Source of the DNA: CF-118 sp035934385
GTDB lineage: Bacteria > Chloroflexota > Dormibacteria > Dormibacterales > Dormibacteraceae
DNA length: 64,000 nucleotides
Assembly (NCBI GenBank): GCA_035934385.1
Contig: DASYXY010000030.1
Location: 1-64,000 of the forward strand
Direction of reading: 5' to 3'
Shown: positions 57,240 through 64,000 of the stretch, in pieces
Layout: each line of letters begins with the position of its first letter
Numbering within the stretch: the stretch's first letter is position 1
The notes under the pieces: generated by a model
The model's input: the letters and a program-made list of their open reading frames with translations, nothing else
The model's database searches: none
Told to the model about the DNA's origin: nothing
Made by a program: the position numbers and the translations under genes

Positions 57240-57641
57240 TTACGAGGAAGGCGTGGGCGGCTCGGGTTCGCGGGTCGACAGCGCCCGCTGCAGGAGCAGG
57301 AGCGCGGCGCCGATGTAGAAGGCTCCGAACACGCGGGCCAGGAGCCCGCTCTCGAGGTGCACAGCGAGCAGCGCACCGCTGACGGCGCCCACCACGCCCG
57401 CCCCGCCAAGCCACCAGGCGGCGGTGACGTCGGCGTTGCCCTGGCGCAGGTGCGTGATCCCACCGACCAGGGCAGTGGGCACGATGGCCGCAAGCGACGT
57501 GCCCTGGGCGACCGTCTGGACCAGGCGAAAGCCGATGGTCAGGATCGGCACGAAGACCAGGCCGCCGCCGACGCCGATGGCGCCGCTCAGCAGGCCTGCG
57601 GCCAAGCCCCCGATTACGGCCGCCACATCGTGGAGCGTCAA
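57240..57641 (-). CDS. Half-size TauE/SafE-family membrane protein, second of a pair
   Basis: 133 residues, about half of a TauE/SafE sulfite/organosulfur exporter. It carries one complete repeat: GGLAAGLLSGAIGVGGGLVF, then QGTSLAAIVPTALVGGITHL, with three to four membrane spans. TTG overlaps the stop of the first half-gene (TTGA), so the two are translated together and probably assemble into one transporter. Cargo unknown. Confidence 0.82.
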   Translation of the reverse strand: MTLHDVAAVIGGLAAGLLSGAIGVGGGLVFVPILTIGFRLVQTVAQGTSLAAIVPTALVGGITHLRQGNADVTAAWWLGGAGVVGAVSGALLAVHLESGLLARVFGAFYIGAALLLLQRALSTREPEPPTPSS

Positions 57642-58006
57642 GGGAGCAGCACCTGCTTGATCCCAACGAGCGCCATCAGGACTGCCACTCCGATGCGAAG
57701 CGGCCGCTCGGGAATGCTCTTCAGCGCCCGTGCGCCGATGTAGGCGCCGACCATGCTGCCGATGACGAGGAACAGCGCCACCCGCAGGTCCATCTGCGGC
57801 GCGCCCGCGCGAAAGTAGTAGATGGGAAACGCGGCGACGGCGATGGGGATGATCGCCACAAGGGAGGTGGCATTCGCCTGCCTCTGGCTGAGCCCGGCCC
57901 AAAGCACCAGCAGCGGGATCATCACAAACCCGCCGCCGACGCCGAACAACCCGCCCAGAAACCCGCCGAGAAACCCGATCGCCGAGAACCGGGCCGGCCG
58001 GCCTAT
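57638..58006 (-). CDS. Half-size TauE/SafE-family membrane protein, first of a pair, probable AUA start
   Basis: 122 residues from ATA. FSAIGFLGGFLGGLFGVGGG is the first span and signature, followed by QANATSLVAIIPIAVAAFP and two further spans (ALFLVIGSMVGAYIGARALK; IGVAVLMALVGIKQVLL). The first ordinary start (TTG 57949) would cut the first span. ATA at 58006 lies in ATAG with the stop of the upstream small gene and keeps the span whole. The stop overlaps the second half-gene. Confidence 0.8.
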   Translation of the reverse strand: MGRPARFSAIGFLGGFLGGLFGVGGGFVMIPLLVLWAGLSQRQANATSLVAIIPIAVAAFPIYYFRAGAPQMDLRVALFLVIGSMVGAYIGARALKSIPERPLRIGVAVLMALVGIKQVLLP

Positions 58007-58164
58007 TCCCCGGACCTGGGTGGTGTGGGCGTAGGCGGCTGCGGCTGGTTCGTCACCACCGAGTGATGGCGGAACTGCACGTCCGCCGCGGCGGCGCCGC
58101 CCGGCTGCTTGGCCTTCTTCTTTTTCTTAACTTCGCGGCCTTGCTTGTTTCGGCCTTTTGCCAT
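58003..58164 (-). CDS. Small Lys-rich protein of unknown function
   Basis: 53 residues. A very basic N-terminus (AKGRNKQGREVKKKKKAK) is followed by a Pro/Thr-rich tail (QPQPPTPTPPRSGE). It resembles short lysine-rich hypothetical proteins seen in many GC-rich genomes. ATG 58164 overlaps the TIGR00300 gene by 38 bases, and the TAG stop overlaps the TauE-like gene. The coupling at both ends argues that it is translated. Confidence 0.6.
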   Translation of the reverse strand: MAKGRNKQGREVKKKKKAKQPGGAAAADVQFRHHSVVTNQPQPPTPTPPRSGE

Positions 58165-59395
58165 GGGCCTCAGTTTCAAGGACAAGGGCCAGTTCGCGCA
58201 AGAAGGATTCGACGTCCGTAACCAGGCCGATCGACTGCCAGGTGCCCCGATCGGCCAGCTTGGTCACCACCGCGGGGTTGATGTCGACGCAGACGGTCCT
58301 GACGCCCGCCGGCAGCATGTTGCCCGTGGCGATCGAATGCAGCATCGTCGAGAGCATCAGCGCCATCCGCACGCCGCCGAGGCTGGCGCGCATTCGTTGC
58401 TGGGCGGCGACCATGTCCGTGATCACGTCGGGCAGCGGCCCGTCGTCGCGTATCGACCCGGCCAGCACCATGTCGACCCCGTGCTCGATGGCCGATTTCA
58501 TGATGCCGCTGCGCAGCTGGCCGCTCTCGACCATCTGCCTCAGGCCGCCGGCCGCACGCACCCGATTGATGGCCCGCATGTGATGCTCGTGCCCGTGCTC
58601 GCTCGGCGCACCGCTCTCGATGTTGATGCCGAGCGCCGTGCCGAACAGCGCCGCTTCGACATCGTGCACCGCGAGCGCATTGCCCGCGAAGAGGACCTGA
58701 ACGTAACCGAGCTCGATCAGCTGCGAGAGGTACCGGCTGGCGCCTGTATGCACGACCGCCGGCCCCGCGACGACCGCGATCCGGCCGCCGTGGTCGCGGA
58801 TGCTCTTCATCTCCGCGGCGATCGCCCCGATGAGCACCTTCTTCGGCTTTTCGGCCGAGACCTCGCTCGCCATGAAGCTGAAGATCTCGGTCTTGCGTGA
58901 GCGCTCCAGCGGGGTCACGCGCACACCTTCGTATCCGACGACGACCTCGGTCCCGACGGTTGCGCCCTGGAAAACGATGCAGCGCGCGCGTCTCATCCGG
59001 CGGTCGACCGCGATAGCCGCGTCCATCTCGATGTTCTCGACTGTTATCCACGATCCATCGAGAAACACCTCCGTGGGCAGGTTGCTCGTCGAGTAGAAGC
59101 CTTCCGGGAAGACACCCTCTTTGATCACGCGCTCGAAACGAACCGGCCGCTCGGACTCGGAGGCAGCACCGAGCGCGCGCGCGCCCTTCACGATCCTGTC
59201 GAGCTGCTCGGAGGTGGACGCGACAACCTCCATGCGGCAGTAGGACGTGTCGGTCTTGTGCTGGCCGACGCGGAGCTCTTCGACTGTGAAGTTCCCGCCG
59301 AGGTCCATGACCAGGTCCATCACCTGCGGAAGGATCATCGAGTCGATGATGTGACCCGTCAGCACCAGCTTCGCCTTGTGCCGAGCTTCCGTCAC
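58127..59395 (-). CDS. TIGR00300/LOR-SDH domain protein, ornithine cyclodeaminase-like
   Basis: 422 residues. LVLTGHIIDSMILPQVMDLV, FTVEELRVGQHKTDTSYCRM and the central TVENIEMDAAIAVD belong to the LOR/SDH bifunctional-enzyme conserved domain. The second half is a nucleotide-binding fold (RIAVVAGPAVVHTGA, VQVLFAGNALAVHDVEAALF, ALGINIESGAPSEHGHEHHM). Related proteins include an archaeal ornithine cyclodeaminase and the C-terminal half of cyanobacterial ArgZ/AgrE, so conversion of ornithine to proline is possible. GTG 59395 is 8 nt after GGGAAG. It overlaps the genes on both sides or nearly so. Confidence 0.82.
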   Translation of the reverse strand: MTEARHKAKLVLTGHIIDSMILPQVMDLVMDLGGNFTVEELRVGQHKTDTSYCRMEVVASTSEQLDRIVKGARALGAASESERPVRFERVIKEGVFPEGFYSTSNLPTEVFLDGSWITVENIEMDAAIAVDRRMRRARCIVFQGATVGTEVVVGYEGVRVTPLERSRKTEIFSFMASEVSAEKPKKVLIGAIAAEMKSIRDHGGRIAVVAGPAVVHTGASRYLSQLIELGYVQVLFAGNALAVHDVEAALFGTALGINIESGAPSEHGHEHHMRAINRVRAAGGLRQMVESGQLRSGIMKSAIEHGVDMVLAGSIRDDGPLPDVITDMVAAQQRMRASLGGVRMALMLSTMLHSIATGNMLPAGVRTVCVDINPAVVTKLADRGTWQSIGLVTDVESFLRELALVLETEAHGKRPKQARPRS

Positions 59396-59396
59396 A

Positions 59397-60419
59397 TCAA
59401 GCTTCCCAGCGGACGGTGATCCGACCTTTGACTCCAGGCAGGGGCATGGCCTCGGACTCCGCCTCGACCGCTTCTCGCGCCGCTCGAGACAGGCGTTTCC
59501 ACGCTTGGACCGTGACGGTCGCGGCTGCGCGGCGCCACGTCCCCACAATCTCCCCCCCAACGAGCAATGCCCCCGGCCAGACGCGCGAGGGCCACAGGGC
59601 CGCCCTGTGGGCGGCGTCTGGGATCAGCAGCTCGCGATCCTGCCCCTGGAGAAGAAAGTAGGCATCGCCGCTGGGCAGCAGTCGGGCGGGCGCGGCGAGT
59701 GCGGCTGGGGCATGGATCTCCGGCTCGTCAGCCGCGAGGATCCACGCGTCACCGATCGGTGTCCGCACGGCAGTCAGCGACTTGCGAAGCTCATCGAACA
59801 CCGCCAGGGCCGAACGTGGGTTGATGCCGGCCCAACGAGCAAACGACCCGGCTGTGGTGGGTCCGTACACGTGCAGGTAGCGGCGCGCCAGCTCGAGGCG
59901 GGCTGCCCTGGGGTCTACTTCGGGGGCCGCCACCAACCGGAGCGTGGGCTGGCGGGCGCCATCCCACCGGATGACGATCGTGCCGGTGGGGGCGGCGAAT
60001 TTGAGGCTGTTGGGCTTCACCCCGACCCCGCGCGCCGCCTCACGCTCGGTCATCGGAGCGCCGTTGAGGACCTCGCGCAGGCGGCCGGCGACACTTTCCG
60101 CCCACCGCCGACCCGGCGCGTCATCCGGCATCCGCCCCAGCGTGAACACGGCGAGGTCGCGGCGCGGCACGACAAAGACGCTGTACCGCGGCCCCCAGAT
60201 CTGGACGAGCGAGGAATCTGTCCAGGTGTCCGGCCTGGTTCCCCGCACGCGGGCGTTGATCGACAGCGCTGCCGCACGGGGCATGCTGTCCTGGAGTCCC
60301 GCCCAGGCCGCGCGCCGCAGAGATCCCGGTCCCGGAGCAAGCCTCTCGTCGAGCGCCCCGACGCGGCGGCGAAAAGCCAGGACCTGCGACCGCGTGACCT
60401 TGAGCCGCGTATCGGTCAT
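59397..60419 (-). CDS. Winged-helix DNA glycosylase-like protein (AlkZ/YcaQ, HTH_42 family)
   Basis: 340 residues. AAWAGLQDSMPRAAALSINA carries the Q-x-D-type catalytic motif of AlkZ-like glycosylases, with VQIWGPRYSVFVVPRRDLAVF and ARRYLHVYGPTTAGSFARWA as family blocks. Members unhook interstrand crosslinks or remove bulky alkylated bases; some are uncharacterised. ATG 60419 overlaps the pyrF stop (ATGA). The frame extends further upstream but into pyrF. Confidence 0.82.
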   Translation of the reverse strand: MTDTRLKVTRSQVLAFRRRVGALDERLAPGPGSLRRAAWAGLQDSMPRAAALSINARVRGTRPDTWTDSSLVQIWGPRYSVFVVPRRDLAVFTLGRMPDDAPGRRWAESVAGRLREVLNGAPMTEREAARGVGVKPNSLKFAAPTGTIVIRWDGARQPTLRLVAAPEVDPRAARLELARRYLHVYGPTTAGSFARWAGINPRSALAVFDELRKSLTAVRTPIGDAWILAADEPEIHAPAALAAPARLLPSGDAYFLLQGQDRELLIPDAAHRAALWPSRVWPGALLVGGEIVGTWRRAAATVTVQAWKRLSRAAREAVEAESEAMPLPGVKGRITVRWEA

Positions 60420-61222
60420 GTAAGCCTGCCGATGACGGCGTTGATCTCCGCGCGTATGCCCGCGGCGGCGCGTGAAGGGTTGCGGTCGAAGAGGATCGCC
60501 CGACTCACCGAAATCAGACAAGAGGCAGGGTCACCGTTCCATGCGGCTCTGACCGACGCCTGAACGTCGCCACCCTGCACGCCAACGCCGGGGACCAGGA
60601 ACGGGAGCCCCGAGATCTTGCGCACGTCAGCGACAGCGGAGGGTGCAGTTGCTCCGACGACAAGGCCGATGTTGCCGTGCCCATTGGCACGCTCTGCCAT
60701 GTCCGCGACGCGAAGGAACAGCGGCGCTCCGCCCGCGTCGAGGTGCTGCAGATCCTCCGCGCCCGGGTTGGAGCTGCGACACACGACGTACACCCCGCGG
60801 TCCTCGTAACGCGTGAACTCGTCAAGCGAGTCGGTGCCGAAGTATGGGCTGACGGTCGCCGCGTCCATGGCAAGCGTCTTGAAGACCGCATACGCATACG
60901 CCTTCATCGTGTTGCCCATGTCGCCACGCTTGGCGTCGAGCAGGAACGGCGTCTGGGCGAACTCCGCGTGCAGCTCCATGAGCGCCTTCCAGCCGTCAGG
61001 CCCGTACTGCTCCCAGAACGCGCTGTTCGGCTTGAAGCAGCATGCGAGCTCTTCTGTCTGGCGAGCGACCTCACGGCAGTGGCGCAGCGCCCCCGCGGCA
61101 GCGCCGTCGATGCGCTCGGGGTCCGGATCCAGGCCGACGCACAGCATCGTTCCCCGCTCTTTGGAGAGCGCGCGCAAACGTTCGAAGAAGGCCAAGGCAG
61201 AACCAATGGTAGTTCGGGCCAA
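60416..61222 (-). CDS. pyrF: Orotidine 5'-phosphate decarboxylase, type 2
   Basis: Final step of UMP synthesis. 268 residues of the longer TIGR02127 subtype: MLCVGLDPDPERI, FKPNSAFWEQYGPDG, the catalytic LLDAKRGDMGNTMKAYA, and FLVPGVGVQGGD. TTG 61222 is only 18 bp from the divergent nadE ATG. It is the first gene of a six-gene overlapping reverse-strand unit ending in the TauE pair. Confidence 0.94.
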   Translation of the reverse strand: MARTTIGSALAFFERLRALSKERGTMLCVGLDPDPERIDGAAAGALRHCREVARQTEELACCFKPNSAFWEQYGPDGWKALMELHAEFAQTPFLLDAKRGDMGNTMKAYAYAVFKTLAMDAATVSPYFGTDSLDEFTRYEDRGVYVVCRSSNPGAEDLQHLDAGGAPLFLRVADMAERANGHGNIGLVVGATAPSAVADVRKISGLPFLVPGVGVQGGDVQASVRAAWNGDPASCLISVSRAILFDRNPSRAAAGIRAEINAVIGRLT

Positions 61223-61240
61223 ACCTCAGAATTGAGTTCG

Positions 61241-62986
61241 ATGGAGCGCGTGCTGCGGGTCGCCCTGGCCCAGGTCAACCCCATCGTGGGCGACCTCGAG
61301 GGCAACGCGCGACTCATAACCAACCGCATCGCGGAGGCACGCGACAAGGGCGCCGATGTGGTGTGCTTCCCCGAGCTGGTGCTCACCGGCTATCCGCCTG
61401 AGGACCTCGTCCTCAAGCCGAGCTTTGTGCGCGACAACCTGAAGCAGCTGGAGGCGGTGGTCGCCGCCACCGCGGGAATCTCGGCGGTGGTCGGCTTCGT
61501 CGACGACGACGGCGAGATCTACAACGCCGCGGCCTTCATCCACGACCGCGAGCTCAAAGCTGTCTACCACAAGGTTTTCCTTCCCAACTACGGCGTCTTC
61601 GACGAGGAGCGCTACTTCGCGGTAGGGCACCGCTGTCCGATCTTCGAGCTTGAGGGCATTCGGATCTCGGTCAGCATCTGCGAAGACTGCTGGTACCCGG
61701 CGGGCCCCATGGCCTGGCAGGCGGACCATGGCGCCGAGGTGCTCATCAACATCAATGGCTCCCCGTACCACGCAGGCAAGCGCGTCGAGCGGGAGAGGAT
61801 GGTCGCCGAGCGTGCCGCCGACTACGGCGCTTTCGTCGCCTACGTCAACACTGTGGGTGGGCAGGACGAGCTCGTGTTCGACGGCAACAGCGTGGTGTTC
61901 GGTCCTCGCGGCGAGATGCTCGCCCACGCCTCGTCCTTCACCGACGAGCTGCTGCTCTGCGACATCAACGCCGGCGCAGTGCCTTTCCACCGGCCGCTCG
62001 AGAAGATCCGGCACGAGGCCGAGGGTGCGGCGCGGCTGGAGCTGGAGGTGACCGATATCCTCCTGCAGGGGGCCAGACCGGCAAAGCGCGCCACGATCGC
62101 GCCACGCATGGCGACGCCGCTCGAAGGCGCGGCCGAGATCTACACCGCCGTGGTGCTGGGCACCCACGACTACGTCCACAAGCAGAACTTCAAGAAAGTG
62201 CTCATCGGCATGTCCGGCGGCGTGGACTCGGCCCTGACGGCGGCCGTCGCCGCCGACGCGCTCGGGCCCGAGAACGTCATCGGCGTGCGCATGCCGTCGC
62301 GCCACACATCGGCCGAGAGCCTCGAAGACGCGGGCGCGGTCGCGGAGGCGCTTGGCATCCAGCTGCTGGACTTTCCGATCGAGCCCGCCCATCACGGGTT
62401 CGAAGAGATCGTCGCCGGCGCGTTCAAGGGCACCAAAGCCGGGATCGCGGAGGAGAACATCCAGCCGCGAATCCGCATGACGATCCTCCACGCGCTTTCC
62501 AACAAGCTGGGCTACATCGTGCTCAGCACCGGCAACAAGTCCGAGCTCGCGACGGGGTACGGCACGCTGTACGGCGACATCGCCGGCGGCTACGCAGTGC
62601 TGAAGGACCTGACCAAGACGACTGTCTACGACCTGTGCCGCTATCGCAACTCCCTCGGCCAGGTGATCCCGGAACGGGTGATCACCAAGCCGCCATCCGC
62701 GGAGCTCAAGCCTGGCCAGCGCGACACCGACAGCCTGCCCCCGTACGAAAAGCTCGACCCGATCCTGCAGGGCTACGTGGAGCAGGACCTGAGCCCCGAG
62801 GAGCTCGTGGCGGCCGGACACGACCCGGCCACCGTGGCGGGCGTGATCGAGCTTGTCGACCGCAGCGAGTACAAGCGCCGCCAGGCGCCACCAGGCGTCA
62901 AGATCACGCCCCGCGCGTTCGGCCGCGATCGCCGGATGCCCATCGTCAATCGCTACAGCCCGAACGGAGCGCGGTCCACCAGCTAG
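61241..62986 (+). CDS. nadE: Glutamine-dependent NAD+ synthetase
   Basis: 581 residues with an N-terminal nitrilase-type glutaminase: Glu in CFPELVLTGYPPEDL near 45, Lys in YHKVFLPNYGVFDEERY near 110, Cys in VSICEDCWYP near 148. The C-terminal ammonia-dependent synthetase has LIGMSGGVDSALTAAVAADA near 325, STGNKSELATGYGTLYGDIAG and KPPSAELKPGQ. ATG 61241 gives the family start; the frame is open upstream but lies in pyrF. No ribosome-binding site is evident. Confidence 0.96.
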   Translation: MERVLRVALAQVNPIVGDLEGNARLITNRIAEARDKGADVVCFPELVLTGYPPEDLVLKPSFVRDNLKQLEAVVAATAGISAVVGFVDDDGEIYNAAAFIHDRELKAVYHKVFLPNYGVFDEERYFAVGHRCPIFELEGIRISVSICEDCWYPAGPMAWQADHGAEVLININGSPYHAGKRVERERMVAERAADYGAFVAYVNTVGGQDELVFDGNSVVFGPRGEMLAHASSFTDELLLCDINAGAVPFHRPLEKIRHEAEGAARLELEVTDILLQGARPAKRATIAPRMATPLEGAAEIYTAVVLGTHDYVHKQNFKKVLIGMSGGVDSALTAAVAADALGPENVIGVRMPSRHTSAESLEDAGAVAEALGIQLLDFPIEPAHHGFEEIVAGAFKGTKAGIAEENIQPRIRMTILHALSNKLGYIVLSTGNKSELATGYGTLYGDIAGGYAVLKDLTKTTVYDLCRYRNSLGQVIPERVITKPPSAELKPGQRDTDSLPPYEKLDPILQGYVEQDLSPEELVAAGHDPATVAGVIELVDRSEYKRRQAPPGVKITPRAFGRDRRMPIVNRYSPNGARSTS

Positions 62987-62988
62987 GC

Positions 62989-64000
62989 ATGGAGCTGCGC
63001 CGATTCGTGCCGCTGGCTCCGCTGCCGGGCGCGGTGCTCACGGCGGTGATTTACGGGCTCGACCCCACGTACGAGAGCGGCGGCTACCCCGTGCATCAAT
63101 GGTCGACCCTTGGAGTGATCGCGGGGTGGTGCCTTCTGCTGGCGGGCCTTACGGTCGTCGCTCCGAGCCTGGTGGGTCGATGGATGGCCGTCATCGCTGC
63201 GATCGCGTGGGTGGCCGGACCGTCCAACCCAGGTGCCGGCGAAATAGTGCTGTATGCCATCGGCTTCCTACTCAGCGCGCTGCTCCTCCTGGTGAGCTCC
63301 GCGACCTTTGTCGTGCTCCGCTACGGGGCGAGGGGCCGCATCGCGGCGGCGATCGCTCTAGGAGCGCTTGGGGTAGCCGCGCTGGTGAGCTTCGGCTTCC
63401 CGCAAAGCCCCTTCGTCGACAACCCGGCCGGGCAGGTCTGGGCCGCGCTTCTGCTGGCGCCGGCCTTCGTCGCGGGCGGTGCGCTATGGCTCTGGCTGGA
63501 TCGACCGTCCACGGCGGCCCTAGCCCGCGCGGGCCAGCCCGCCTCGTTCGCCCGCCGATTTCTTGCGGGTTTTGTGAGCTGGGTCATCTTTGGGTTTGGG
63601 ACGTCCACGCTCGCCGGTGCGGGCGCGCAGGCCGGCCCAGCGGTCGGCTCAGTGATGAGCGTGGCGTCCTATCCCGTGGGCGTCGTTCTGCTGCAGATCA
63701 TGCCAACTGCGCTTTGGGGCAGGACGCTCGGCCAGCTCGCCGCTGGTCTTCGTGTCGTGAGGGTGGACACCGGCTTGGCGCCAGGATGGCTGCGCTCGAT
63801 CGTGAGGTTCACGTTGTTCCAGTCCGTGCCGCTTGTGGGCTTCATCTATTTCATGGCATGGGGAGTCAGCGTCAGGCTCGGGATTGGAGCCGGGGTCCCT
63901 GGCCGGCTGCTATGGGACCGCGCGTCAGGCACTGCGGTCGTCAGGGTCCCCGCGACGACCCCTGCCGTACAGCCGATCCCACCGCCGGCGCTGCCGAAGC
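62989..64000 (+). CDS. RDD-family membrane protein (3' end outside window)
   Basis: The frame starts at ATG 62989, two bases after the nadE stop, and is open to the window edge (337 codons). At least six hydrophobic spans are visible, for example WCLLLAGLTVVAP, EIVLYAIGFLLSALLLLVSS and FLAGFVSWVIFGFG. The distal part, GRTLGQLAAGLRVVRVDTG to LLWDRASGTAVVRV, is an RDD domain with its Arg and paired Asp/Arg positions. A Pro-rich tail follows. Possibly a transporter or ion-homeostasis protein; substrate unknown. Confidence 0.8.
   Translation, partial: MELRRFVPLAPLPGAVLTAVIYGLDPTYESGGYPVHQWSTLGVIAGWCLLLAGLTVVAPSLVGRWMAVIAAIAWVAGPSNPGAGEIVLYAIGFLLSALLLLVSSATFVVLRYGARGRIAAAIALGALGVAALVSFGFPQSPFVDNPAGQVWAALLLAPAFVAGGALWLWLDRPSTAALARAGQPASFARRFLAGFVSWVIFGFGTSTLAGAGAQAGPAVGSVMSVASYPVGVVLLQIMPTALWGRTLGQLAAGLRVVRVDTGLAPGWLRSIVRFTLFQSVPLVGFIYFMAWGVSVRLGIGAGVPGRLLWDRASGTAVVRVPATTPAVQPIPPPALPK

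Noticed and set aside
57140..57493. A 118-residue extension of the acyl-CoA dehydrogenase.
   Set aside because: It covers the promoter, the palindrome and the antisense of a TauE gene. It is Ser/Arg/Pro-rich without similarity to the family.
57638..57660. TauE gene broken by a frameshift (pseudogene).
   Set aside because: Both halves keep a full signature repeat and a clean TTGA overlap. Two intact half-size genes are more likely than a recent break.
60677..61240. A 188-residue N-terminal extension of NAD synthetase.
   Set aside because: The stretch is antisense to pyrF, has no NadE similarity, and the family start is at ATG 61241.
1..64000. CRISPR arrays, tRNA or rRNA genes, insertion sequences, prophage or integrative elements.
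   Set aside because: No regularly spaced direct repeats, cloverleaf-like sequences, transposase or integrase frames were found. Gene content and orientation are those of a stable core region.

Overview
The window is GC-rich, almost fully coding and built of long runs of tightly packed or overlapping housekeeping genes. No rRNA, tRNA, CRISPR array, transposase or phage gene is visible. The mix of genes (RNase J, RNase Y with YmdB and SpoVS, half-sized secreted and zinc-ribbon proteins, DUF2905, separate SecD and SecF, a LexA/LysM SOS pair, family-4 uracil-DNA glycosylase, an LL-diaminopimelate aminotransferase-like enzyme, and an AGPS-like oxidase next to a lipid kinase) points to an uncultured terrabacterial lineage such as Dormibacterota or Chloroflexota. 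That placement is inference from gene content.

Layout. 1-514 is the 3' end of thrS, followed by a reverse-strand lipoprotein. 1765-8803 holds a translation block: infC-rpmI-rplT, a SpoU methyltransferase, pheS-pheT, a CvpA-like protein and tyrS. 8840-14626 holds yebC, ruvC-ruvA-ruvB, a DUF2905 protein and secD-secF. 14775-22869 is the classical rimP-nusA-ylxR-infB-rbfA-nrnA-truB-ribF run, continuing into a glpB-like gene, an AGPS-like FAD oxidase, a lipid kinase and a cytosolic GGT-like gene. 26690-32119 is rpsO-pnp-dapB-asd-dapA. Then come a family-4 UDG, RNase J and a small zinc-ribbon membrane protein. A reverse-strand island (34763-36541) carries a zinc-ribbon protein, a cytosolic Asp-box beta-propeller and a MoaD/ThiS-like ubiquitin-fold protein. 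36629-41632 is ftsK, a pgsA-cinA fusion, recA and recX. 41983-53460 is rny, ymdB, spoVS, miaB, mutS, mutL, miaA, a DapL-like aminotransferase and hflX. 53414-55302 is an SOS island. 55359-61222 carries two reverse-strand operons: acyl-CoA dehydrogenase/TetR, and pyrF/AlkZ-like/TIGR00300/small basic protein/two half-size TauE genes. The window ends with nadE and an RDD-type membrane protein running off the edge.

How the genes work together. Translation initiation and elongation, tRNA modification (TruB, MiaA, MiaB), RNA decay (PNPase, RNase J, RNase Y, NrnA), DNA repair (RuvABC, RecA/RecX, MutS/MutL, UDG, AlkZ-like) and the aspartate-to-DAP pathway are each represented by several genes. Four LexA-type palindromes lie inside or beside recognisable promoters. 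They tie together recA, lexA, a divergent LysM protein resembling YneA/ChiZ cell-division suppressors, and a short helical protein of unknown function at 54904-55269 that I propose as a new SOS gene.

Most unusual features. (1) Several conserved genes have no ATG/GTG/TTG that keeps their conserved N-terminus. They appear to start at AUA, CUG or AUC, mostly inside four-base stop/start overlaps (ATAG, ATAA, CTGA). (2) PgsA and the CinA/PncC domain are fused in one ORF. (3) A MoaD-like protein with a C-terminal Gly-Gly is coupled to an Asp-box propeller with no activating enzyme nearby. (4) A recurring hairpin unit of the form CCCC-arm/arm-GGGG-A-CCCC occurs at three gene ends or leaders, one copy inside the rbfA coding sequence. 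(5) Two copies of a TTTGTATACAAA palindrome lie 42 bp apart in a gap between converging genes.
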